Shown: positions 42,690 through 54,706, counted from the stretch's first letter. The stretch is 64,000 nucleotides of DNA from Miscanthus floridulus (GCF_019320115.1 NC_089597.1:117682000-117745999); one strand, 5' to 3'. A program made the numbers and translations. Notes: generated from the sequence alone by a model not told the origin.

Positions 42690-43115
42690 GCCTCGCTGAC
42701 ACGTCGTCTTGGCGAGAGATATCCTGGTGCCTCCCTTGCCTAGATGGCGAGACAACGATTAGGATTTGAGAGTCACCGTGAGCCAGCAAGTGAAAGCTCC
42801 CATGTGAACTTATGATTGGAACATGAGGAGGGTGAGCAACGGAGCATGGTTTTATGGTGGCCAAGAGTATAAATAAGGATTGAGAAGGGGAAAGGACGAA
42901 GATGGTCTTCCCCAGGACATGCTGCTGCCACCTGCTAGTGCTACATGTGGTTGTTTAATTTATCAACTGATTTGGAGGTCTATCATGTGGGCTGAATTTG
43001 ACATAGAAAATTATTGCAGGCTGCTAAAGCTATACATTTGTGCTTTTTCATATAGCTGTGAGCTGGATGAATCTTTTCTGATGAACAGGCTAGAAATCTA
43101 GGCTAGGAACCTGAT
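42690..43115 (+). repeat. Duplicated block S, copy S1
   Basis: Non-coding. Landmarks: 'ggcgagagatatcctggtgc', 'ggcgagacaacgatta', 'gaaagctcccatg', TATAAATA at 42868-42875 and 'acatgctgctgcca', followed by 'gacatagaaaattattgcag'. Other copies lie at 56.35, 56.7-58.3 and 61.96 kb. The fixed TATA box makes it look like a duplicated promoter region, but no open frame follows it in any copy. Confidence 0.75.
42868..42875 (+). promoter_or_regulatory. Conserved TATA box of block S1
   Basis: TATAAATA in the context 'gagtataaataag', identical in S2 (56638), S3 (57996) and S4 (62114). Confidence 0.55.
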
Positions 43116-43314
43116 ATGGGAAAATGACATATCCAGACGACCACACATGCATAGGTATGAAAAACAGGACATATGTCCATTCCGAAAGGGTCAGAACCCT
43201 ACATGGATAATCTGTATCTAAATCCAAACATTTAATATCCATACCATATCCGAATCCAAATACTCAAAATTGAATTTCTGAAATGTATATAAGATAGATA
43301 TCAATATTCAACAT

Positions 43315-44133
43315 TGTTGTAACACGGCCTCGGCGAGTGGCGAAGGCCTCCGACGACGAGGTGTCGCCAAGGCGTCTTCGACCGTCTTAGGGCGGAGATC
43401 TGGCGCTGACTAAAGGAACTTTCCTGGCTATGCTCGTAGGGCACTGCACGAGGCTCAGCGAGCTTGTCGCGGATTCCGCCCGGGCCAGGCACAGACATCT
43501 CCGACCGCTCAGGCGGACGCCGCCCCGCTTCGGCTGACGGGTGTCTCCGGCGACGAGGGCGGAGGCCGCCCTACCCCTGAACTAATCAAACAAACAATCT
43601 TGCCTAAGTGTGTGCAGGTACCTGAGCGCAGGTGCCCGTGGTCCGCATGAGCACGCCAGCATGGCCCCCGCGCAGCCGGGCGGGGACCTACGGATGATGT
43701 CTCCGACCGGACCGGCGGAGACCCACCAAGGCAACAGCGCGTCCCTGAAGACGGAGGCCAGCGTCGGGAACCCAGGCCTCTGGGCCGAAGACCGAGGCAC
43801 GGTGGGCCGGCCGCTTATGGAGGCCCGTTACTTGAAGACGGTGTGGCAGGATTGCCCCGCAAATAAGAGACTAGTGGCGGAATATTCCAAGAATGTACTG
43901 TAGCAGTTGAGGGGCATTGTAATAAATTCTGTCAAGAAGTAGTTGAGCCCTATAAATAGGGAACACTTGTAACTATGCAGGGGGGGTGGATGAATTAATG
44001 AAACCTTAGCTTTTCGTGCCAGCTTCCTACACGCCCACCTGTCGTGCCTATCCCGAGCCTCCGCCCGAGGGCGACGCCTGGCGGGCGGAGGCCCCTGTCT
44101 CCCCCACGCTATCTGAGACCGCTAGTTTCAACA
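43315..44133 (+). repeat. 5' LTR of Retand element 1
   Basis: 819 bp, TGTTGTAACACGG to GTTTCAACA. TATAAATA at 43951-43958 in 'gccctataaataggg' is a good core promoter, also in the 3' LTR (54525-54532) and in inverse form in the LTR at 62.7 kb. Confidence 0.93.
43951..43958 (+). promoter_or_regulatory. LTR TATA box of Retand element 1
   Basis: TATAAATA about 180 bp before the LTR end. It would drive sense transcription of the element. Confidence 0.7.
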
Positions 44134-44134
44134 T

Positions 44135-44149
44135 TGGCGCCCACCGTGG
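44135..44149 (+). promoter_or_regulatory. Primer-binding site of Retand element 1
   Basis: TGGCGCCCACCGTGG, one base after the LTR, a form common in grass Ty3-gypsy elements. Confidence 0.85.
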
Positions 44150-44170
44150 TTTGGCCAAGACAAACCAACG

Positions 44171-44440
44171 ATGGTAGGGAAAAGAAAAACCACCACCAGA
44201 CCAGGAACCAAGGTAGGCAAGGTTACCAAGGCAAAAACTGGAACAAAAACCACAACCAGAAACAACGCAGGCCATATTGTGTTTTTCACAGCGAAAGCGC
44301 AGGGCACAGCACCAAAGATTGTCCGGAGACAAAAGAGACATAGGAAAGAATAAAGAACAAGCAGACTGCCCAACCTCCAGCACAGTAGAACGCAAGAGAG
44401 GTCAACAACACCTACACAACTAGCCACCAGCAGTACTGCC
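44171..44440 (+). pseudogene. gag: Remnant of Gag: C-terminal zinc knuckle only
   Basis: Only about 40 bp after the primer site there is already the basic, Asn/Gln-rich C-terminal tail of a Tat-type Gag, ending with the Zn-binding segment YCVFHSESAGHSTKDC (about 44275-44322). The capsid region, normally over 1 kb, and the usual 5' leader are missing. A stop (TAG) at 44341 and another near 44386 follow, and a frame change separates the knuckle from pol. Confidence 0.82.
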
Positions 44441-44442
44441 CG

Positions 44443-47400
44443 ATGTACACAGCGCTAAACGCAAACCAAATACATCCCTCCACACTGGCCTCCGCCTATT
44501 ACCCAGAATTCCTACCAGCATGGCGGTCAGCGCCCTCGCAGCAGCCTCCGGCGGGCAACTATAGGTCGGAGGCAATCCTGACCTACATAAACCCAAAAAC
44601 TCCCCACATAACCTACCTCGAAACAAACCAACCGCCACAAAACCAAAGCAGGTTCGAGCATCCGCCGCAACAGCAGCACATGCAACAACTACCTCTGCCA
44701 CCACCTCACAACCAACCCCCAACACCAAAAAATGAGCCAAACCCAGAAAACCAAGTCAACCCTCATGGAGCACTGCCAACAATAGGCATGATACTACCAA
44801 TCACCAGAGGATCATCAATGGAGTTTCAAACGAAAAAGCAGAAAATGAATCACCTCCGCCTGGTAAACAATGTAGCAGTCCAGGGCCCAGCAAAATATAC
44901 AGATTGGTCCAGAGTCCCAATCACCTTCACAGAAGAAGATCTCCAGCTAGAAAGCTACCCACACACAGACGCAATGGTGATCAAGACAAACATAGCAGCA
45001 TGGGAGATAAGCAGAGTGTTGATTAACACTAGCAGCTCAGCAGACATCATCTTTGCAAATACCTTTGACCAAATGAAGCTCAGCAGGAATCAACTACAGC
45101 CCTCTGAATCCCCTTTGATAGGATTCGGAGGCAAGCAGATACAAGCACTAGGAAAAATATCACTACCAGTGTCATTTAGAACCCAAGCAAATGCTAGAAC
45201 CGAATACATAACCTTCGATGTCGTCGATCTGTATTACCCATACAATGCCATCTTGGGCAGAGGATTCACAACCAAATTCAACGCAGCCCTGCATATGGCC
45301 TACCTGTGCATGAAAATACCAGCGCTCCATGGTATTATCATAGTCCGAGGCAGCCAGAAAGAAGCAAGAAACATAGAAAAAGCAATCTACAAAGCCCAAA
45401 GAAACATCAATGCAGTCGAGTCGGCAGACAAAGAACTAGAGCCTCCAGATATGCCCAGAGGAAAAACAGATATGGCAGATCAAGAAGAGACAAAGCTGAT
45501 CCCTCTAGAAAAGGAGTTACCAGACAGAAAAGTAACAATCAGCTCAGAATTGAGCAAGGCAGAGGAGCAAGAGCTCATGGAAACTCTAGTAAAAAACAAA
45601 GACATCTTCGCCTGGTCAGCCTCCGACCTCCAGGGAGTCAGCAGGGATATCATACAGCATGAACTGGATATCAATGAAAACATGAGGCCAAGAAAGCAGA
45701 AACAGAGAAAAATGTCAGAGGACAAAATCCTGGCAGCAAAGGCGGAGGTGTAAAGATTGCTAGATGCAAAAGTCATCAGGGAAGTCAAGTATTCAGAATG
45801 GCTCGCAAACGTAGTACTAGTACCAAAGAAGAATGGCAAAATGAGAATGTGCATAGATTTCACAGATCTGAACAAAGCTTCCAAAAAAGACCCTTTCCCA
45901 TTGCCAAGAATAGATGCCTCCGTCGATAAGGCAGCCAGATGCCAGATGTTTTCTCTCCTCAACTGTTTCTCTGGGTATCACCAAATCTGGATGAAAAAAG
46001 AAGACGAAGACAAGACAAGTTTCACCACTCCATTCGGGACATACTGCTACACCAGAATGCCGGAGGGCCTCAAAAATGCTGGAGCAACCTTTGCCAGAAT
46101 GACAAAGGAGGTTTTGGGCTCACAACTAAATAGAAACATCATAGCCTACGTCGACGACATAGTGGTCATGAGCAAGAACAAGGATGATCATGTCTCCGAC
46201 TTATAGGAGACCTTCGCCAACCTAAGGGTAGCTGGCCTCCGCCTCAACCCAGAAAAATGTATATTTGGAGTTACAAAAGGGAAGATGCTCGGATACATCA
46301 TAAGTAGTGAAGGCATCAAAGCGAACCCAGACAAAACCAGAGCAATAATGACAATGGCAGAACCCAAAAACAAGAAAGAAGTGCAAAAGCTGACAGGAAG
46401 AATAGCAGCGCTCAACAGATTCATCTCAAAGGCAGCAGAACGTAGCCTACCCTTCTTCCAAGCCCTGAGGGGCGGAGACAACTTCGAGTGGGGTCCAAGC
46501 AGTCGGAGGCATTTCATAACTTGAAAGAGCATCTAGCAAACTCACTGGTAGTCTCCGTCCCAAAATCAGACAGCCATCAATTGCTATACGAGGCGGCCTC
46601 CGACCATGCAGTCAGCGCAGTCTTAGTCCATGAGCTAGAAAAGGAATCAGGCAAAACTCAAAAGCCAGTTTATTTTATCTCAGAAGCATTGTCCGGAGCC
46701 AAGCTAAACTACACTGAGGTAGAAAAAATTGCCTACGCAGTACTGACGGCATCAAGAAAGCTAAAGCATTATTTCCAAGCCCACGAAATCTCAGTTCCAA
46801 CATCGCTGCCACTGCAAGACTTGCTCAGAAACAAAGAAGCCTCCGGCAGAATAGGCAAATGGGCTATAGAGCTATCACAGTTTGATATCTCCTATGTCCC
46901 CTGAATAGCAATCAAATCACAAGCACTAGCCGATTTTGTAGCAGATTGGACACCTCCGACAAAGCCCAAGCTACAACCAACCACTCAAGGCTAGATAGCA
47001 TTCACGGATGGAGCCTGGGGCCAAGCCAGAGTAGGAGCATTCGTTGTCCTCACGGCACCCTCCAGCGTCAGACTAAAATACGCAGCAAGGCTAGAGTTCA
47101 AATCAACAAACAACATAGCAGAATATGAAGGCCTGATCCTAGCGATCAGTAAAGCAAAGGCCCTAGGGGCCAAAACATTGATAGTCAAAATAGATTATCA
47201 AGTGGTTACTGGCCAAGTAGAGAAAGAATACACAGCAAGAGAGCCAGAACTCATCAAATACCTATCCGTTGTCAGAAATTTGGAGCGGAGATTCGAGGGC
47301 TTCACCCTGAAGCACATCCCAAGATCAGAAAATGCAGAGGCAGATGAACTAGCTAAAGCAGCGGCGAACAACCTGCCACTGCCACCAAACACTTTTTACC

Positions 47401-48695
47401 AGATCCTGAAGTCTCTGGCTACTACGGAGACATCTAAGACACCTAAGCCCATACTACACATGCAAAATGAAGATTGGAGAAAGGCGATAACATAATTCTT
47501 AGAAGGCAAAACCGCCGAAGAAGATGAAGCAAAAGCAGCAAGAATACAGGCCAGGGCAAGAAATTACACAATCATAGATGGTGTACTGTACAAGAAAGGA
47601 GTAGTCCAGCCTCTCCTCAAATGCATATCGTAGAGCGAAGGCATAGAGTTGCTTCAAGAAATACACTCAGGAATTTGCGGGTCGCACATTGGCTCTAGAG
47701 CATTATCAGCAAAGGCAATAAGGCAAGGCTTTTATTGGCCAACACACATACAAGACGCAGAGCAAACAGTCAGAACATGACAAGCATGCCAAACATTCTC
47801 TCCAGGGCAGTCAAAACCATCGTCGGAGGCCCAACTCATACCTCCGACATGGCCGCTACAAAGATGGGGTATGGACCTGGTCGGCCCATTACCACCATCC
47901 CAAGGAGGAAACAGATTCATAGTAGTGGCAGTAGAATATTTTACAAGATGGATAGAAGCAAAGCCGCTGGCGAAGATAACCTCAGAAACCGTCCGAAAAT
48001 TCTTCTGGCAAAACATCATTTGCAGATTCGGTGTACCGAGGATTCTGACAGTAGACAATGGAAAACAATTCGATTCAGAGAACTTCAAAGAATTCTGCAA
48101 AAGCATTGGGACAAAACTAGCCTTCGCCTCAGTATACCACCTAGAGTCCAATGGTGCTGTGGAAAGAGCAAACAGAATAGTGTTTTCAGCAATATCAAAA
48201 ACATTACTGGGCCTACGCAAAGGAAAATGGGTAGATGAATTACCCAGAGTGATTTGGTCACACAATACATCTGTCTCAAGAACAACAGGATTCACACCAT
48301 TCAAACTACTTTATGTAGAAGAGGCCATGATGCCAGAAGAAATCAAGCATGAAAGCCTCCGCACAACGAGTCAGCTGATGTTGCAAGATGAAGAATATGC
48401 AAAAGAAACAATAGAAGCAATAAGACTGGAAGCAGTCGAAAACATTGCAAAATATCAGTCCCAAACCAAAAAGTGGAGAGACTCCCAGGTGGTAAGGAAA
48501 GACATAAAACACGGAGACCTCGTACTCAGAAGAAAACACAACGCACAACTTGTTGGCAAGTTGCAACCGAAATGGGAAGGCCCATACACAGCAACGGCAG
48601 CAGGCCGACCTGGCTCTTTCCACTTGACCGACAGCGAAGGTGTCACGACAACCCACACCTGGAATATTGACAGCCTCCGCAGATACTACATCTAG
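44443..48695 (+). pseudogene. pol: pol of Retand element 1 (protease, RT, RNase H, extra RNase H, integrase)
   Basis: Protease near 45000-45270: the active-site triad reads N-T-S (LINTSSSADIIF) where D-[TSG]-G is expected, so it is inactive. RT from about 45757 has FTDLNKAS, LLNCFSGYHQIWM and YVDDIVV (46147-46167); in-frame stops lie at 45751 (TAA) and 46204 (TAG). A frameshift near 46490 leads into RNase H with LNYTEVEKIAYAV, then a second, archaeal-type RNase H from about 46998 (FTDGAWG, NNIAEYEGL). Integrase has D in WGMDLVGP, D in VDNGKQF and E in NGAVERANR, and ends at the TAG 48693-48695. Stops at about 47494, 47632 and 47779 also break it. Confidence 0.92.
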
Positions 48696-50590
48696 GCAAT
48701 GTACCAAAGGGCAACCTCCGCAAATAATAAGCGGAGGCCCCTCCGTTCATTTACCTTTCAGTCTTTTTACTTACTTCAACCAAAAAAATGTAAAAGAGCC
48801 TGCACTCTTTTCCTCACAGGGGAACTCCAAGCGGAGGTGAGGTTTTTAACAAGGCAGGCTCAATGTAAAAATCCTCTACAAGTATAAAGAGGTCATTCCC
48901 CAAAAGAACGCTTGAAAAATCCAAAACCAAAAGCGGCCAGCTCTGGCGCCGCAATATTCGGTGAACAAAAAGCACAGGTCCTTTCAAAGCGCCGGCCATA
49001 GGCATGGGCAATTTGAAACGACCTCTATGGCCAAACAGGCCTTCGACCTTGACAAAGACCTGTCCAAAGTCAGGCATCAAGGCAGAAAAAACAGCCCAAA
49101 CAGGCCTTCGACCTTGACAAAGACCTGTCCAAATTCAGGCATCAAGGCCCAAAAAAACTTGGCCAAACAGGCCTTCGACCCTTGACGAAGACCTGAACAA
49201 ATTCAGGCATTAAGGCAAAAAAAAACTAGGCCAAACAGGCCTCCGACCCTTGACGAAGACCTAAACAAATTCAGGCATCAAGGCAAAAACAACCTCGGTA
49301 AAACAGGCCTCCGACCTTAACAAAAAAACACCCCTAGCATCAGGGGCAACAAAATTATGGCGCTAGAACCAGGAAGAAGGTCTCCACCATCGAAAACAGC
49401 AAAAATAGAAAATGTCTGACAAAACACTGCCACCACTATAGCGCCAGGCCTATTTACTTCAAAACATCTCAAAAGGAACGAATAATTCAAGCAAGACACA
49501 GGCTATTAAAGCCAAGATACGTTCCACCTAACAACGTACCAAAATGTTAACACCCAAAAGCCACCACCCCACTATAAAACGGGCTCCCCCTATGCCCTTA
49601 AAAACTCAGTCAGCATAGGGCGCAAGGGGGGAACAAGGCAGAGCACAAGCAAAAGCCACAGCAACAGCCATGGAGGCAGGGGTCTCCTTAGATATCCAAG
49701 TCGGCCATAGATATTGTACGAAAACTCATAAAATCGAAGGCAACAGTAGACAGTCGGAGGCAGTGGGAAAAGAGATAGGAACTACGGCACGGTGATGAAC
49801 AGCAAAGGCCTACGGAAGAAGGGGGATATCACACGAAATCTCGTAACATCCCCCTGACGCCGGAGACCTAACCTGCCATCTCCAAAAATCAACCATGTCC
49901 CACGGGTGTGCAGCGTCGGAGACCCATACCACCAGACAGCTAAAACACTCTGCCAAAGAAATACCAAAAGTCTCCGCCGTCTGCACAAGCTACGCCAAAC
50001 CACCCATCGAATCAAACACCGATTCAGAAAGACTCGCCAGGCGAACTTCAAGTACGCCTCCGGCGGCCAAAAAACCCCCAACACTTCAGCCCCGGCCATC
50101 AAGCAAGCACAGAGAAGGAGAAAACATGGGGCGAAGGTCCTAGCCACCACCTCTGTATCGCGCACGTTCGCCCAAGCAAAGAACAACGGTGTGCAAACTT
50201 GGGACTAGACGAGATATGTAAACTAGAAAAATAGACTAAAGCCCCCGCACAAACAATCAAGAAAGTGAACATGTTTTGTATTCCATAAAACATCAAGTAG
50301 CATTCTTATAGGACACAAACTTACAATAAATCCTAAGTATTGTGGCGGAGGCCCGCGCCAAGCAAGCGCGCGAGTAAACCCAGCGCGCTCGTTGTCTATG
50401 TCAAACTTAACTAACTCAAACACGTCGCGCGCACCGCTGCGGGGAAAGGCCGAACGCCAATACTCCCAAAGCTCTCCGCTGACATAAATACCGTCGTTGT
50501 AGAGAGTCAAAGGTGCAACATCTTGCGCAAGCTCCCGATTTGGAACCTGCGCAAGGTTAAAATTTCCCACAAAACCATTCAGAACAAAAT
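48696..50590 (+). other. Non-coding 3' region of Retand element 1
   Basis: About 1.9 kb without sense coding, A-rich on the plus strand, with a tandem array at 49029-49330. Long untranslated 3' regions with tandem repeats are usual for Tat/Ogre-type elements. Frames in this part are chance frames. Confidence 0.75.
49029..49330 (+). repeat. About 4.5 tandem copies of a 65-68-bp unit
   Basis: Units start 'ggccaaacaggccttcgacc' and contain 'caaagacctg' and 'aattcaggcatcaaggc'. Starts are near 49029, 49094, 49161, 49229 and 49297. The array lies in the 3' untranslated region of the retrotransposon. Confidence 0.9.
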
Positions 50591-50594
50591 AAAC

Positions 50595-50600
50595 TTTATT
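50595..50600 (-). terminator. Poly(A) signal of the antisense gene
   Basis: AATAAA on the minus strand, overlapping the last base of the TGA stop codon. Confidence 0.6.
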
Positions 50601-53418
50601 CACAAGAGTCCAACTGGATCCCGGGCCTGCTCGGCGGACAAAACTTCTACATCCCGGGCCTTAGCGAGATCGGCCCTCAAACCATCCTTTTATCGTTCCT
50701 TCTCCGCCAGAGACAGGCGGAGAGCTGCAAGGGAGTTGGACAGACCCCCTTTTTCACCTTCCAGGCGCTCGATCTCCGCCTTGAGCGCTTCAATCAAAGT
50801 ATCTCGGTCGGAGACCTCGTGAGTGCAGCGCTCCTCCATAACAACGACCATGTGATACCCCTGCGACCAGAAAGAAGACCAAGGCGATCAGCAACAGAAT
50901 CAAAAACAAGTCTAAAGGCGAACATACACAAAAAAAAGGGGCAAACCGCCAAAGACGCACCAGGCTCTGGTGTTCTAGATGAACACGAAGAAGTTGGAAG
51001 AAATCCATGTCTCTCAGACGCTGTTTGAAGCGATCTGTTCAAAGAAGAACGAACAAACACAAAACAATAAGCTGAGAAAAGCAAATCTCACGATAAACAC
51101 ACCAACAGCCAAAGACCACCTCCGACGTCTCCAAGAACACCAAGATAGCACTCTTCCCAACCTAAGATAGAAGTGTCGAAGGAGCCTGCGTAAAAAAAAA
51201 CAACAACAGCTCAGGTCAGAGGGCCGATCAGAAATAGGCAATAACAACAGGCCAAATGACGAGTAAAATAAAAACATTCTATACTCACTTGGACCCAGCG
51301 CCATCAGCCCCAGCTGCCCTGGACCAAACCTAACGCCGGCAGCGGCCGCTCGCTCCTCCGGGGTGAGGAGTCCAGCCATGACATGACCTACAAAGCAACA
51401 AGTACACAGTATTAGCACTTGGTACAATACGTAAACAAATAAACTGGGCGAAGACAGTAAACACAAAAATGTGCACCAAACAAACTTACTCATAAAAGCC
51501 CAGGTTGGGCCGCTTGCCGCGCCCCCTGGGCAGAAGTCTCCGCCATATCATGCGGCGAAGGCCCAAAGGGCCAGATCTCCTCAGCCAGTGGCCTGGCGGG
51601 CGGAGGACTCGAAGAAGACTGAGCCGCCGGGGCCTGCTCAGCAAGCACGGCCTCCAACTGCCCGACGTCGGCCACCGGCACGGGCGAAGGCGCAACAACG
51701 GCAGGAGACGAAGGAGCTTGCCGCAAGACGGCCTCCGTGCCCTCTTCAGAACTTGAACACAGCCCGCCAAGAATGTCGGGCATAGGCTCAGCGGCGCTAC
51801 CTTCCGGCTGTTCGTCGACACTCACAGCACCATGCGAGGAGCGCGCCGGAGCAGCGCTGGCTCCTGGATGCACAACACCGCTCGCAGCGCCGCTCATAGT
51901 GCACACCGGAGCTACAGGAGAGCCATGATCCTCTCCGCTCGCAACCCGCACGTCCACTGACGGGACGGAGGAGCTCTGAACGTCTTCACTGCCAGCGGAG
52001 GCAACGCCGGCACTACCGGCAGAAGACACGGCCGACGTGATCAATAGAGCATCGCCCTTCTTGTTCTTTTTCGTAGGCGCCTGAGCAACAACGGCACCCT
52101 TCCTCTTCTTAGACTCGGCCTCCGCCGTAACATTCTTTGTGAAGGCCTTCTTCTTCTTCTTCTCAATCGAAGCCAGGACCTCGGCGGGAACCTCACGCTC
52201 CCGGTAGACGATCCCGACCTCCTCAAAAACTCGATTGAGCCGCGGCATGGTGCCTGCCACGGCCCTCCGAGACATGTACTCACGCTCGGAAATCTTGCCA
52301 ACCAACCCTACGGCGGCTTCCTCAACCTCGGAGACAAAACTGTCCTCCGTCACCCCCTCCCCCAAAGACTGACCGAAGCGGGGGAACAGAATCCCGGCCT
52401 CCGGCCCAAAAACGGGAACCTTCACCTGTTCTAGCCGAAAGGCTGGGTTGTTTCTGCCCAGGGGCCAGTAGTTGGAGGCCATAATCTCCTCCACCAGGTC
52501 GTGGCCACCGGAGTAGCGGCACGCTGCCGCAAAAGCCTGGTCGCAAGCCTCCCTCTCCGGAGACACCTCCTCCAGTGGATCCACGCGCGTGTGCGGCGCC
52601 ATCTCCTCCATCCTTGAAGTCAATGGATACTCCGAGACCTCCACACCATCCTCGGTAGTGCTACGGACCCTGTAGGTCTTCACGTAGAACCATTGCTCAA
52701 GCCAGCCGCGGTCCCACTTGCCCTTCTGGCAAAAAGAGATCTCCAGGCGGTCTACGCCTTGGTTCCTCTTAGACATAAAGGTGCAACTACCGTACTAGTA
52801 GGTCACCTCCACCTCCTTGCCCTCTTGCACCTCCTTCTTCTTCTTCGGCTGCTTTTGCAGCTCGTAGTACGCGCAGAAGGTGTCCACATCTGGCTCGGCA
52901 CCATAAGAAACACACGCCCAGTAGAATTTGCTAAGCGTGAGGAAGGCAGTAGGAGTCAGATGATGGAGATGGACATTGAAGGTCTCCAACACCCGGCGAA
53001 GGAAGGGGATGTAAGGAAGGCGAAGGCCGCAGGTGAAGAAGTCTCGAAAGACCACCGCATATCCCTCCTCTGGTTCTGGAACAGTCTGGCCAGGCGGAGG
53101 GATTTTTACCCTCAAAGAAGGAAAACACGATTCCTTCAACATCTCCGCGATTGCCTCTTCAGTTATGGAGGAGGGGCCGAAATCCCAAGACTTTATCGCT
53201 ATATCTCTGGAATCTGCAGCGATCAGGTCTCCGACGAACGCAGAGACACTCCCCAAATCCTCCTCCACTAGCTTTTCAAACTCCAATGCGGAGGCAGAGG
53301 CAAGCATGCACTCCTCAAAACACGCACCCCAGCCGGTGGCCCTAATGCCGAGAAGGTGGCGATAGGGTCCGAAAAAGGCGGGCCGGCGAGTTTGGGCGGA
53401 GGCGGAAAAGAAAGCCAC
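50600..53418 (-). pseudogene. Antisense five-exon gene inside the Retand element (PF04195-like)
   Basis: Minus strand. Exon 1, 53418-51490, encodes a region resembling the 'putative gypsy-type transposon' family (FFTCGLRLPYIPFLRRVLE, then FYWACVSYGAEPDVDTFCAY), a Lys-rich stretch and an acidic Ser/Ala/Pro-rich tail. Its first in-frame codon after an upstream stop is GTG; the first ATG is 37 codons later. Exons 51387-51289, 51185-51120, 51034-50961 and 50860-50600 all have GT-AG borders, join in compatible phase and stay open across each join, ending in a coiled coil (LIEALKAEIERLEGEKGG). TGA at 50602-50600 overlaps an AATAAA. Defects are TAG at 52797-52795, a one-base frame conflict at the exon 1 end and a TAA in exon 5. 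Function unknown; antisense genes are known in Tat-lineage elements such as maize Grande. Confidence 0.8.
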
Positions 53419-53548
53419 CGCGACAGCAGCCTAAGCGCGAGACGCAGGCAGAAAGACAGAACGCGCGAGGACAGCAAAAGGCAAAAGCGAAGAGAGCAGA
53501 GAGCGATTTCTCAGATGCAAGGAAAGCGAATGGTCACCTACAACACCC

Positions 53549-53556
53549 TTATATAG
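53549..53556 (-). promoter_or_regulatory. TATA box of the antisense gene, Retand element 1
   Basis: TATATAAG in 'gcctatataaggg', 138 bp before the first codon of exon 1 and 333 bp from the 3' LTR. The same box sits at the same distance in the second Retand copy (63853-63860). Confidence 0.75.
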
Positions 53557-53888
53557 GCCGCGGGCGGGCAGTCCGGCTCCCGCCATACAACGGTCACCTC
53601 CGGAGAATTCGCCTGCCGCACAACGGTCATCTCCGAAAAAGTCGCAAGGTATACAACGGAAACTGACACGGCGTAAACGGCCACACCGTAGGACAACGGC
53701 TAGATTTGCTACCCAACGGCTACTCTCAACGAGACCAGCGGCCATGCCAGAGCGGGCCAGGGGGGAAGTAGCGGGGCCTCGCTCGGAGACGCCAATGTGT
53801 GTGGCCTCCGCCCCCGCGGACGCCTTTGGTCAAGGCGTTTTGAGCTCACGGCACGCTCAGGCGAACCATGGTCTCAAAAGGGGGAAAC

Positions 53889-54706
53889 TGTTGTAACACG
53901 GCCTCGGCGGGTGGCGAAGGCCTCCGACGGCGAGGTGTCGCCAAGGCGTCTTCGACCGTCTTAGGGCGGAGATCTGGCGCTGACTAAAGGAACTTTCCTG
54001 GCTATGCTCGTAGGGCGCTGCACGAGGCTCAGCGAGCTTGTCGCGGATTCCGCCCGGGCCAGGCACAGACATCTCCGACCGCTCAGGCGGACGCCGCCCT
54101 GCTTCGGCTGACGGGCGTCTCCAGCGATGAGGGCGGAGGCCGCCCTACCCCTGAACTAATCAAACAAACAATCTTGCCTAAGTGTGTGCAGGTACCTGAG
54201 CGCAGGCGCCCGTGGTCCACGCGAGCGCGCCAGCATGGCCCCAGCGCGGCCGGGCGGAGACCTACGGATGATGTCTCCGACCGGACCGGCGGAGACACGC
54301 CAAGGCAACGACGCGCCCCTGAAGACGGAGGCCAGCGTCGGGAACCCAGGCCTCTGGGCCGAAGGCTGAGGCACGGTGGGCCGGCCGCTTATGGAGGCCC
54401 GTTACTTGAAGACGGTGTGGCAGGATTGCCCCGCAAACAAGAGACTAGTGGCGGATTATTCCAGGAATGTACTGTAGCAGTTGAGGGGCATTGTAATAAA
54501 TTCTGTCAAGAAGTAGTTGAGCCCTATAAATAGGGAACACTTGTAACTGTGCAGTGGGGTGGATGAATTAATGAAACCTTAGCTTTCCGTGCCAGCTTCC
54601 TACACGCCCACCTGTCGTGCCTATCCCGAGCCTCCGCCCGAGGGTGACGCCTGGCGGGCGGAGGCCCCTGTCTCCCCCACGCTGTCTGAGACCGCTAGTT
54701 TCAACA
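53889..54706 (+). repeat. 3' LTR of Retand element 1
   Basis: 818 bp, paired with 43315-44133. Preceded by the polypurine tract AAAAGGGGGAAAC (53876-53888). Confidence 0.93.

Larger units (their letters stand above)
43315..54706 (+). mobile_element. Retand/Tat-type Ty3-gypsy retrotransposon with antisense gene
   Basis: 11,392 bp with LTRs of 819 and 818 bp, perfect target duplication AACAT (43310-43314 and 54707-54711), primer site TGGCGCCCACCGTGG and a polypurine tract AAAAGGGGGAAAC. The order is a gag remnant, protease, RT, RNase H, an additional RNase H-like domain, integrase, a long non-coding 3' part with a tandem repeat, and an antisense spliced gene before the 3' LTR. The extra RNase H and antisense gene place it in the Tat lineage. 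LTRs differ at about 30 positions by eye (about 3.7%), near 1.4 million years at the commonly used grass rate of 1.3e-8. Confidence 0.93.

Noticed and set aside
44443..45753. An intact 436-codon host gene
   Set aside because: It contains the protease and start of pol of the Retand element and continues in frame past a single stop into RT.
49029..49330. Regular repeats as a CRISPR array
   Set aside because: The units are contiguous tandem repeats without unique spacers and lie inside a plant retrotransposon.
50790..51493. Separate small genes on the minus strand between 50.8 and 51.5 kb
   Set aside because: They are better explained as exons 2-5 and introns of the antisense gene, with canonical splice borders and matching phases.
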